Source of the DNA: Bacteroidales bacterium
GTDB taxonomy: Bacteria > Bacteroidota > Bacteroidia > Bacteroidales > UBA12481
Assembly: GCA_028707745.1 (NCBI GenBank)
Contig: JAQWAJ010000047.1
Location: 1 to 8,917, forward strand
Reading direction: 5' to 3'
Length of the DNA: 8,917 nt
In this document: piece by piece, positions 1 through 6,334 of the stretch
Layout: the number at the start of each line of letters is the position of its first letter
Numbering within the stretch: position 1 is the first letter of the stretch
Translations under genes and position numbers: made by a program
The notes under the pieces: generated by a model
The model's input: the letters and a program-made list of their open reading frames with translations, nothing else
What the model was told of the DNA's origin: nothing
The model's database searches: none

Positions 1-1945
1 GGTGATTCCTGCCACTGCAGAAGGAGATCTCTTCAGTCCGCCCGCTGCCGCCCAACCGCAGCAATGGTCCCTGTTCGATAGCCTGGCACCTACAACCCCT
101 ACAACAACTACAACAACTACAACATCCGACACGGATATCCTAACCACCGACCATCATTATCAACTGATTACCCGGTTACCGGAAGTCGAAAAACTGGCCG
201 AAGTGCTTTCCACCGTACCCGAATTCTGTTTTGATACCGAAACCACCGGCCTGGATTCCCTGAAGGCAGAGCTGGTCGGACTGGCCATTGCCACCCAACC
301 GCACAAAGCCTGGTACATCCACTTTCCCGAAAACCGCGATGAAACCAGGAAACTGCTGGCACCCATCAAACCATTCCTGGAAAACCGGACCATCCTGAAA
401 ATCGGACAAAACATCAAATTCGATATGCAGGTACTGGAAAATTACGGGATCCGGATTGGCGGTCCGCTCTTTGACACGATGATCGCCCATTATCTGCTAA
501 ATCAGGATGAGCGGCACAACCTGAACTTCCTCGCCGAAAAATATCTGGATTACAAAATGGTTCCAATCGAGAACCTGATCGGCGAAAAAGGCAAGGAGCA
601 GCGGAATATGCGCCAGGTTGACCCTGAAATCCAGAAGGAATATGCGGGCGAAGATGCCGATATCACGTTCCGGCTGAAACCGGTTCTCGGGGAGGCCCTT
701 AATAAACACGGCCTGATGAAACTCTTTACCGATGTTGAGATGCCCCTCGTTCCCGTGCTCTCTTCCATGGAAAGATCCGGCATCCGGCTCGATACGGTAA
801 CTCTGGCCGACATCTCCCTGGGCCTTGCCGAAGAAATTCAATCCCTCGAAAAAGAGATCATCGATCTGGCCGGGGTAAAATTCAATGTTGCCTCACCCAA
901 ACAACTGGGTGAAGTGCTGTTCGTTCATCTGAAAATCGATGACCAGGCACGAAAAACCAAGTCACACCAGTTCTCTACCGGGGAAGATGTATTACAAAAG
1001 CTGGCCAATCGGCATCCAATTATCAATAAAGTCCTTGAATTCAGGGGCTTAACCAAATTGTTGAATACCTACATCGAAACCCTTCCGGATCTGATCGATC
1101 CCGAAACCGGCAAGATCCATACTCACTTCAATCAGGCTATCACGTCAACCGGGCGCCTGAGTTCAATCAACCCGAACCTGCAAAACATTCCCATCCGCGA
1201 AGCCCGCGGCCGTGAAATCCGGAAAGCCTTCATCCCCTCATCCGGGGAGTATACCCTGCTTTCGGCCGACTATTCCCAGATCGAGCTCCGGGTAATGGCC
1301 CACTGCAGTCACGATGAAAACATGATTGCCGCATTTAACCGAAGCGAGGATATCCACACCGCAACAGCCGCACTGATCAACCGCGTAAAACCTGAAGAGG
1401 TTACCCGGGAGATGAGGTCGAAAGCAAAAGTGGCCAACTTCGGCATCATTTACGGGATTTCTGGTTTCGGACTGTCGCAGCGCCTGAACATATCACGGAG
1501 CGAGGCCAAAGAGCTGATCGACGGATATTTCCGGTCATACCCGGGTATTAGGATCTTCATGGATGCTTCAATCCGGCAGGCCCGCGATCATGGTTTTGTA
1601 ACCACGTTGCTCGGCCGCAAGCGCTATCTCCCGGATATTACTTCCGAAAATCAGGTGGTCAGAGGAAATGCCGAACGTAATGCCATCAACGCTCCTATTC
1701 AGGGTTCAGCCGCCGACATCATCAAAATCGCCATGATCCGCATCGATCAGGCACTTCGTAAATTCAACCTTCGCAGCAAAATGGTGCTCCAGGTACACGA
1801 TGAGCTCAACTTCGACGTCTATCTGCCTGAACTGAATCAGGTGAGGGAAATTGTCAGGTATGAAATGGAACACGCTATGCAACTGAAAGTTCCGCTGGTT
1901 GTGGATATGGGCGAAGGAAAAAACTGGCTGGAGGCTCATGGATGA
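1..1945 (+). CDS. polA: DNA polymerase I, partial (5' end outside window)
   Basis: Replicative gap-filling and repair polymerase that removes Okazaki primers and fills excision gaps. The frame is open at the left edge. The 647 visible residues start in the linker after the 5' nuclease domain; family members are about 900-950 aa, so roughly 290 residues should lie upstream. The GTG at 2 is probably an internal Val codon, not a start. A low-complexity Pro/Gln/Thr linker (about 10-45) precedes the 3'-5' exonuclease domain (about 55-235). That domain has Exo I D78/E80, Exo II N137/D141 and Exo III Y214/D218, so proofreading looks intact. The polymerase domain follows: TGRLSS 383-388, motif A with D423, motif B R472/K476/F480 (Phe at the ddNTP-discrimination position, as in E. 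coli), and motif C H599-D600-E601. All catalytic residues are present. The stop overlaps the mobA start by 4 bp. The identification is very secure; only the N-terminus is unknown. Confidence 0.97.
   Translation, partial: VIPATAEGDLFSPPAAAQPQQWSLFDSLAPTTPTTTTTTTTSDTDILTTDHHYQLITRLPEVEKLAEVLSTVPEFCFDTETTGLDSLKAELVGLAIATQPHKAWYIHFPENRDETRKLLAPIKPFLENRTILKIGQNIKFDMQVLENYGIRIGGPLFDTMIAHYLLNQDERHNLNFLAEKYLDYKMVPIENLIGEKGKEQRNMRQVDPEIQKEYAGEDADITFRLKPVLGEALNKHGLMKLFTDVEMPLVPVLSSMERSGIRLDTVTLADISLGLAEEIQSLEKEIIDLAGVKFNVASPKQLGEVLFVHLKIDDQARKTKSHQFSTGEDVLQKLANRHPIINKVLEFRGLTKLLNTYIETLPDLIDPETGKIHTHFNQAITSTGRLSSINPNLQNIPIREARGREIRKAFIPSSGEYTLLSADYSQIELRVMAHCSHDENMIAAFNRSEDIHTATAALINRVKPEEVTREMRSKAKVANFGIIYGISGFGLSQRLNISRSEAKELIDGYFRSYPGIRIFMDASIRQARDHGFVTTLLGRKRYLPDITSENQVVRGNAERNAINAPIQGSAADIIKIAMIRIDQALRKFNLRSKMVLQVHDELNFDVYLPELNQVREIVRYEMEHAMQLKVPLVVDMGEGKNWLEAHG
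90..125 (+). repeat. Four 9-bp tandem repeats encoding a poly-Thr linker
   Basis: Four adjacent 9-bp units (CTACAACCC, CTACAACAA twice, CTACAACAT) lie in the polA linker. Because the unit is three codons, copy-number change would keep the frame. They encode a Thr-Thr-Pro/Thr run between the 5' nuclease domain and the proofreading/polymerase part. It is probably a flexible spacer, and its length may vary between strains. Confidence 0.8.
1930..1934 (+). promoter_or_regulatory. GGAGG Shine-Dalgarno candidate for mobA
   Basis: GGAGG lies 7 nt before the mobA ATG at 1942, inside the last codons of polA. It supports the 1942 start over the out-of-frame ATG at 1938. No comparably strong Shine-Dalgarno sequence was seen before the minus-strand genes in this window. 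It also doubles as polA Leu-Glu-Ala codons, so it could be coincidental. Confidence 0.5.
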
Positions 1946-2511
1946 CCTCCCGGGGCATCACCGGTATTATCCTGGCCGGAGGGGAAAGCCGGCGGATGGG
2001 CACACTCAAGCCTTTGGTGGAATATCGGGGTAAACTGTTGATTAACTGGATATTTGATGCCCTGAGTCCCATTTGCCAAAGTATTCTGATCATTGCCAAT
2101 TCCGGAGATTTCACAACACTCGGGGCGACTGTTTTACCGGATAATTTTCCCGGAAACGGACCCGCAGCCGGCATTGAAACAGGCCTCAGCCATTGCCCGA
2201 CAGAACTTGCACTGGTCACTTCATGCGATACCCCGAACCTCCCGACCGATCTGTTCAAACACCTGCTGAAAAACCATGACGGATACGACGTTACCCTGGC
2301 CTCTCACAACGGATTCAATGAACCCCTGATCGGAGTCTATTCCCGTTCGGTCCACCCCCTCTTCAGATCGGCAATCCTTTCAGGCGATCCCCGCCCCCAG
2401 AGGATTATCCGACAATGCAATTGGCATGAGGCCGCTATCAGCCCGGATCTGTCATTCTATCGAACCGACCTGTTCCTGAATTTAAATACCCCTTTGGATT
2501 TAGCCCGATAA
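1942..2511 (+). CDS. mobA: MobA-like molybdenum cofactor guanylyltransferase
   Basis: Predicted cytosolic nucleotidyltransferase of the GT-A/MobA fold, which transfers GMP from GTP to molybdopterin to form the guanine dinucleotide cofactor. Visible motifs in 189 aa, close to the usual family length: the nucleotide-binding loop LAGGESRRMG at 11-20 with Lys23; GPAAG at 73-77, the equivalent of the family GPLAG; the metal-binding CDTP at 95-98; NEPLIGVY at 126-133; and the C-terminal FLNLNTPLDL at 178-187. The position before the conserved Lys is Leu22, where MobA usually has Asp and MocA-type cytidylyltransferases usually have Pro. The exact nucleotide and cofactor are therefore less certain than the fold. 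The start overlaps the polA stop (ATGA), implying translational coupling, although the functions are unrelated. No other molybdopterin genes are in the window. A MocA-like or other NTP-transferase role remains possible. Confidence 0.85.
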   Translation: MTSRGITGIILAGGESRRMGTLKPLVEYRGKLLINWIFDALSPICQSILIIANSGDFTTLGATVLPDNFPGNGPAAGIETGLSHCPTELALVTSCDTPNLPTDLFKHLLKNHDGYDVTLASHNGFNEPLIGVYSRSVHPLFRSAILSGDPRPQRIIRQCNWHEAAISPDLSFYRTDLFLNLNTPLDLAR

Positions 2512-2519
2512 CCGGCCTT

Positions 2520-4166
2520 TTACCGTTTCAGCATTTTCCGGTATCCGGCTGAATTGGCAAGAACTTCCTGAGCCTTTTGCAAACCGTTGTCATCACGCAG
2601 CATATATTCGATCCTCCCTTTCTGGAAATAATACCTGCCGATGATCTCATCCGAAAGCAACGTGGTGATCTCCGGTTTGAAAGTCTGCATATCCTTATCC
2701 AGGTTATGCGACAGGGTGTTTTTCAGGTCATCGAGAGAAGCCTGCGCCAGATCGTAATATTTTTCTTTTTTGGCTGATTTGATCAATCCGTCAAGAGCAC
2801 TTTCACTGGCGCTCTTGTAAGTGAATTTCCGGTCGGCCAGGTAGCTTTTAAAATTCTGGTATTCAGATTCATCCAGTGCATATTCAGCCGGAGATGCAAT
2901 CTGCTCATGCGTATTACGATACCGGGTGGCAAAATCAAAGATCATATTCTGATAAGCCAGGTTCGTCGCCATCCCGCTCAGGATCCTGGTTTCAACGAGC
3001 ACATCCGGAAGAATTCCGCCTCCGTCCTTAACAATCCTTCCGGTTTTTGTCCTGAACTCAGATACCAGTGAATCCGGTATATGCCCCACGCTTCCATCAG
3101 CGCGACGGTTGGTATAGTCGAGCGCCTGAATACACCTGCCGCTGGCGATATAGTATTTTGCCGTAGTGAGCTTAATTTTCGCATTATAACTCAGATCACG
3201 CGTGGTTTGCACCAATCCTTTCCCGAAAGTCCGCTGCCCGATGATCACTCCCCGATCCAGGTCCTGCATGGCGCCGGCCACAATTTCGGAAGCCGAAGCT
3301 GAACCGGAGTTCACCAGCACTGCCACAGGAATAAGGGTGTCGACTGTCGGATATCTGCAGGTGTAAGTGGCTTCCCATTTCTTTGATTTTCCCCTGGTAC
3401 TCACGATTTCCTGACCCGGTGCCACGAAAATGTTCATGATATCCACCGCTTCGATTAATAAGCCGCCCGGGTTATTCCGCAGATCAAGAATGATTTTATC
3501 GGCGCCCCGGCTCTTGAGATCCAGCAACGCATTTTTCACCTCGGCACTTGCCCCTTCGGTGAAACCCGTCAGACGAATATAACCGCTTCCGTCACTGAGC
3601 TTTGCAAAATAAGGAACATTCTCAAAACGGATTTTTTCGCGTATCAGGTCAAACGTGATCGTACCCTTGACCATCGGTCGCTCAACCGTAATCTTCACTT
3701 CAGTTCCCATGGCACCTTTCATCATCGGACTGATCTCGGCCGATGATTTACCGGCGACTGATTTATCGTCAACCTTAACGATCCGGTCACCGGCACGCAT
3801 TCCGGCTTTCTGTGCCGGCGAACCCGCATAAGGATCAGTAATATAAACGCCAAGGCTATCCTGACTGATCATCGCTCCCACTCCGCCATATTCACCCGTG
3901 GTCATGAGCTGGATATCTTCAATCTGCGATTCCGGAATATAAACGGTGTACGGATCCAGCGTTTTCATAATCTGATCGATACCCGTTTTGATCATTTTGG
4001 CCGGATCTGTCTCATCTACATAATATAGCTCAAGTTCCCCGAGCAGGGATTGAAAGATATCCAGATTTTTCGACCACTCGAACTCCTTGTCATACGAGTT
4101 GGTAAACAAAATCGGCGAAACCAGTAACAAACCGGTCAACAGGGTAATCCTGACAAACTTTTTCAT
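2520..4166 (-). CDS. S41-family C-terminal processing protease (CtpA/Prc-like)
   Basis: Envelope serine protease that recognises exposed C-termini through a PDZ domain. The 548 residues begin with a Lys/Arg n-region and a hydrophobic segment (about 8-22) with no lipobox Cys, consistent with a Sec signal peptide or membrane anchor facing the periplasm. A PDZ domain covers roughly 92-165, with GVYITDPYAGSPAQKAG in its core. The peptidase core (about 185-390) contains the substrate-strand motif LDLRNNPGG (227-235), then SASASEI with catalytic Ser291, then FGKGLVQ with general base Lys316 and Gln320. The Ser to Lys spacing of 25 matches characterised CtpB/Prc. About 150 C-terminal residues, rich in charged and probably helical segments, follow the core. 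The ATG lies 9 bp after the yidD stop, so it is probably the last gene of the operon. The stop is 8 bp from the convergent mobA stop. The specific substrate cannot be inferred. Confidence 0.95.
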   Translation of the reverse strand: MKKFVRITLLTGLLLVSPILFTNSYDKEFEWSKNLDIFQSLLGELELYYVDETDPAKMIKTGIDQIMKTLDPYTVYIPESQIEDIQLMTTGEYGGVGAMISQDSLGVYITDPYAGSPAQKAGMRAGDRIVKVDDKSVAGKSSAEISPMMKGAMGTEVKITVERPMVKGTITFDLIREKIRFENVPYFAKLSDGSGYIRLTGFTEGASAEVKNALLDLKSRGADKIILDLRNNPGGLLIEAVDIMNIFVAPGQEIVSTRGKSKKWEATYTCRYPTVDTLIPVAVLVNSGSASASEIVAGAMQDLDRGVIIGQRTFGKGLVQTTRDLSYNAKIKLTTAKYYIASGRCIQALDYTNRRADGSVGHIPDSLVSEFRTKTGRIVKDGGGILPDVLVETRILSGMATNLAYQNMIFDFATRYRNTHEQIASPAEYALDESEYQNFKSYLADRKFTYKSASESALDGLIKSAKKEKYYDLAQASLDDLKNTLSHNLDKDMQTFKPEITTLLSDEIIGRYYFQKGRIEYMLRDDNGLQKAQEVLANSAGYRKMLKR

Positions 4167-4175
4167 ATCATTCTT

Positions 4176-4418
4176 CTAAGGTACCGGATCATATCCATGT
4201 CCACCCCATGGGTGGCAACGTAGTATTCTTCTGATTCCCAAATAGCTGCCTTTCAGCGGGCCATGTTTTATCACTGCCTCGATAAAATACTGAGAACAGG
4301 TTGGCGTATAACGGCATGAACGGCCAAGGTAGGGAGATATTGCCAGTTGATAAAACCGGACGAGCTTAATCATGACCCAACCGATCGCTTTCCCTATCCA
4401 ATTGAAAATCTGGTTCAT
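4176..4418 (-). CDS. yidD: Membrane protein insertion efficiency factor YidD
   Basis: Small inner-membrane-associated protein that assists YidC/Sec-dependent insertion of membrane proteins. The 80 residues match the typical family length. An amphipathic/hydrophobic N-terminus (about 5-28) is followed by the signature [18 protein letters not shown] (27-44), the [12 protein letters not shown] stretch, RRILRCHPW (63-71), and the terminal GG-x-G-x-DPVP. The three conserved Cys are at 35, 41 and 68. The ATG overlaps the rnpA stop by 4 bp (ATGA), the widespread rnpA-yidD pairing. Here yidC and rpmH, the usual flanking genes in many phyla, are not adjacent. A secreted S41 protease follows 9 bp downstream instead. 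Confidence 0.96.
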   Translation of the reverse strand: MNQIFNWIGKAIGWVMIKLVRFYQLAISPYLGRSCRYTPTCSQYFIEAVIKHGPLKGSYLGIRRILRCHPWGGHGYDPVP

Positions 4419-4813
4419 GGTTTTTTCCCGGCCGAAAGAATCTCGATCAGCTTATGCATGGATTGCTGCAGCCGGGTATTCATCTCGCTGTAAGCCATGA
4501 CTTCACCGGCGCCGTATATCACGAGGATGTAAACCGATTTACCCTCTTTGCCAAGGCATTCGTGCAGTTCACTTTTGTTATGCCGCCAGCACTCCCGGAA
4601 TCTTCGTTTGATGAGGTTCCGCGTAACGGCATGCTTAAACTGCTTTTTTTTTACCGATATCGCTACCTGCACCGGCACAGAACCGGATTCTGCATCCTGT
4701 ACAAGGTATATCACACGGAAAGGATAGATAAAAAAGCTCTTCCCCTGTGCAATTAATGCATCAAACCTCCGCTTCAGGCAAAGGTGTTCTTTCTTCGGGA
4801 AAGAGAGGTCCAT
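4415..4813 (-). CDS. rnpA: Ribonuclease P protein component
   Basis: Protein subunit of RNase P, which binds the RNA subunit and the pre-tRNA 5' leader to support 5' maturation of tRNAs. I place the start at the ATG at 4813, giving 132 aa. The N-terminal part [20 protein letters not shown] then aligns with the family pattern (LKKxxRLxxxxxFxxl). An in-frame GTG at 4846 would add 11 residues and overlap hemD by 29 bp, so it is less likely. The RNR signature is at 63-74 ([12 protein letters not shown]), with the usual basic helix. The ATG is 4 bp after the hemD stop, and the stop overlaps the yidD ATG. No clear Shine-Dalgarno is visible. An A9-G tract at codons 54-57 contains the heptamer A_AAA_AAG in the reading frame. 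Confidence 0.95.
   Translation of the reverse strand: MDLSFPKKEHLCLKRRFDALIAQGKSFFIYPFRVIYLVQDAESGSVPVQVAISVKKKQFKHAVTRNLIKRRFRECWRHNKSELHECLGKEGKSVYILVIYGAGEVMAYSEMNTRLQQSMHKLIEILSAGKKP
4643..4652 (-). other. dnaX-type slippery A9G tract within rnpA
   Basis: Nine A followed by G, read GTA-AAA-AAA-AAG, place an A_AAA_AAG heptamer exactly in the frame that permits tandem -1 slippage in E. coli dnaX. A -1 shift would read GCA GTT TAA and stop at 4635-4637, giving a 59-residue product without the RNR motif. I have not shown a stimulatory stem-loop or upstream Shine-Dalgarno, so function is speculative. Confidence 0.25.
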
Positions 4814-4817
4814 GAAA

Positions 4818-5573
4818 TTATTTTGCTGATTTCTTCGACAGATCACCCAGGAACTTATCCAAAGCCATCGTCATCGAAGGAAATTCCGGCGACGGAACCC
4901 TGAGGTCGATCCGAAGACCGGCCTTTTCAGCAGCTTTTGCCGTATTTGGACCGAAAGTACCGATAAACGTCTCATCCTGAACAAAATTCGGGAAGTTGAC
5001 AAACAGCGAGTCGATACCTGCCGGGCTATAAAAAACGAGCATGTCAAATTCCTTCAGATTCAGATGCGATAACTCTGAACTCAAAGTTTTATAAAATACC
5101 GATTTGGTAAAGGTCAGGTTATGCTGCGTAAGTAAGGCCGGGATATCATCGTTATGAACCGAAGATGTCGGAACCAAAAATTTCTCCTCTTTGTGCTTAA
5201 CCAGGGTATCCAGCAAATCTTCAATGGTTTTCAAACCAAAAAATATCTTTCGTTTCCGGTAAACGATATACTTCTGCAGATAAACCGCAATCGATTCTGA
5301 GGTGCAGAAATATTTCATCGCATCGGGAACCGCAATCCGCAGCTCCTCACAAATTCTGAAAAAATGGTCAATGGCGATACGGCTGTTGAAAATCACAGCA
5401 GTATGCTCCAGAATATTGACCCTGCTTGCCCTGTATTCCTTTGACGATACTCCTTCAACTCGGATAAACTGAAAAAAATCCAGTGCTACCTTGTATTTAT
5501 CGCTAACCTCGAAATAGGGTGATTTTTCAGTGGTAGGTTGCGGTTGGGAGATTAGTATTCTCTTAATCTTCAA
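4818..5573 (-). CDS. hemD: Uroporphyrinogen-III synthase
   Basis: Cytosolic enzyme that cyclises hydroxymethylbilane to uroporphyrinogen III, with inversion of ring D, in tetrapyrrole synthesis. The 251 residues show the bilobed HemD pattern: TAVIFNSRIAIDHFF (58-72) and KYFCTSESIAVYL (87-99) in the first half, then DMLVFYSPAGIDSLF (177-191) and FIGTFGPNTAKAAEKAGL (203-220) in the second, ending near PSPEFPSMTMAL. The sequence resembles the Bacteroidota-type HemD that begins MKIKKILVSQP. The start is TTG at 5573. An in-frame TAA 18 bp upstream of this TTG rules out an upstream in-frame ATG, and the next internal ATG is residue 86, too late. The gene lies between DUF4271 (38 bp upstream) and rnpA (4 bp downstream), with no other heme gene in view. 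The rare start may lower its translation. Confidence 0.92.
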   Translation of the reverse strand: MKIKRILISQPQPTTEKSPYFEVSDKYKVALDFFQFIRVEGVSSKEYRASRVNILEHTAVIFNSRIAIDHFFRICEELRIAVPDAMKYFCTSESIAVYLQKYIVYRKRKIFFGLKTIEDLLDTLVKHKEEKFLVPTSSVHNDDIPALLTQHNLTFTKSVFYKTLSSELSHLNLKEFDMLVFYSPAGIDSLFVNFPNFVQDETFIGTFGPNTAKAAEKAGLRIDLRVPSPEFPSMTMALDKFLGDLSKKSAK

Positions 5574-5611
5574 GTTTTTATGACTTTAGTTGATATAGAA
5601 AAATTTTGTTC

Positions 5612-6295
5612 TCACCATCCTTCCGTTATGGACTTGATTGCCCACCACAATGGAAGAATTTCAAGGGTACAAAGGTACAAAAACATATAAAATATTGAAA
5701 CACGGTAAGTATTCAAAATTTCCAGCTCCCGAATAATGGTGTACAGGATCCATGCCAGAATCATCATCCAGAGAATGACCAGAATAGCAATCCTGAAACT
5801 CCCAAAAAGATAGGGAAGAACCAGTGAGGGTATCAGGATGAAGGTGCCCAGGTTTTCAAATTGCAACATCCAGACCTGATTAAACCGAAGGGTAATCTCC
5901 CTTTGATCAATGGCCACCCCGAAAAGATACACCAATAGCACCCTTCCACCGAAATAGGCAAACACAGTGACCAGCACCAACAGATATTGATAAACAGGCT
6001 TTTCAAAAAATATCTTCGGATTGAACTGCCCCATTTGCTGAAAAACCAGCATTGCGATACAAAAAACCGGAACAATGTTCAGGATAAGGCCACTCCTGGT
6101 AATCATAACATTCTTTTCCCCGATCAGCTTGGCGGCTTCATACCGGTTGAAAAAGGCATGCGAAATCCGGGCATGATACCTGGGAAAAAGAACGCGGTTG
6201 ATTACATAAAGTGCTGTTGCAACAATGATTACGACGACAACCCAGTCGGTTTCAGGAACAGTTCTTATCAGCGGTTTCAGAAATGAATCATTCAT
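5612..6295 (-). CDS. DUF4271 family six-helix membrane protein
   Basis: Protein of unknown function. I assign it to the DUF4271 family from its fold, length and position before hemD in Bacteroidota. From the ATG at 6295 it is 227 aa. An in-frame TTG at 6304 would add MQR but sits inside the predicted -7 box, so I reject it. Hydrophobic segments suggest six transmembrane helices, at about 18-34, 68-87, 102-128, 147-164, 166-188 and 198-220. A basic, aromatic soluble stretch lies between helices 1 and 2 (FPRYHARISHAFFNRYEAAKL region). The last two helices are rich in Trp and Tyr. No catalytic motif is obvious. The neighbours HemD and YidD make a role in membrane or tetrapyrrole biology conceivable, but that is association only. 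The stop is 38 bp before the hemD start. Confidence 0.82.
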   Translation of the reverse strand: MNDSFLKPLIRTVPETDWVVVVIIVATALYVINRVLFPRYHARISHAFFNRYEAAKLIGEKNVMITRSGLILNIVPVFCIAMLVFQQMGQFNPKIFFEKPVYQYLLVLVTVFAYFGGRVLLVYLFGVAIDQREITLRFNQVWMLQFENLGTFILIPSLVLPYLFGSFRIAILVILWMMILAWILYTIIRELEILNTYRVSIFYMFLYLCTLEILPLWWAIKSITEGW

Positions 6296-6301
6296 ACGCT
6301 G

Positions 6302-6334
6302 CAAAAGTAACGCTATTCCGCGGGTTTTTTGAAA
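6302..6334 (-). promoter_or_regulatory. Bacteroidota-type promoter before DUF4271
   Basis: On the minus strand TACTTTTG at 6309-6302 matches the Bacteroidota -7 consensus TAnnTTTG exactly. A weak -33 candidate, TTTC (consensus TTTG), lies 21 bp upstream at 6334-6331, inside the end of uvrC. The box ends only 6 bp before the ATG at 6295, so transcription would start at or a few bases before the start codon. The mRNA for DUF4271-hemD-rnpA-yidD-protease would then be leaderless or nearly so. Confidence 0.55.

Noticed and set aside
90..125. Short repeats considered as a CRISPR-like or regulatory iteron array
   Set aside because: Units are only 9 bp, directly adjacent without spacers, and in frame inside polA; they are best read as a coding microsatellite.
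160..490. Several minus-strand open frames across the start of polA
   Set aside because: They overlap the conserved exonuclease domain coding sequence and show no family resemblance; judged as shadows.
2521..2550. Inverted repeats near the mobA/protease junction as a bidirectional terminator
   Set aside because: Stems are only 4-5 bp, partly inside the protease coding region, and no T-tract follows on either strand.
4814..4846. Upstream GTG start for rnpA (4846)
   Set aside because: It adds 11 residues (MICRRNQQNNF) not typical of RnpA and overlaps hemD by 29 bp; the ATG at 4813 fits the family start and spacing better.
6296..6304. TTG start for the DUF4271 gene (6304)
   Set aside because: It lies within the TACTTTTG promoter box, and an ATG three codons later is available.
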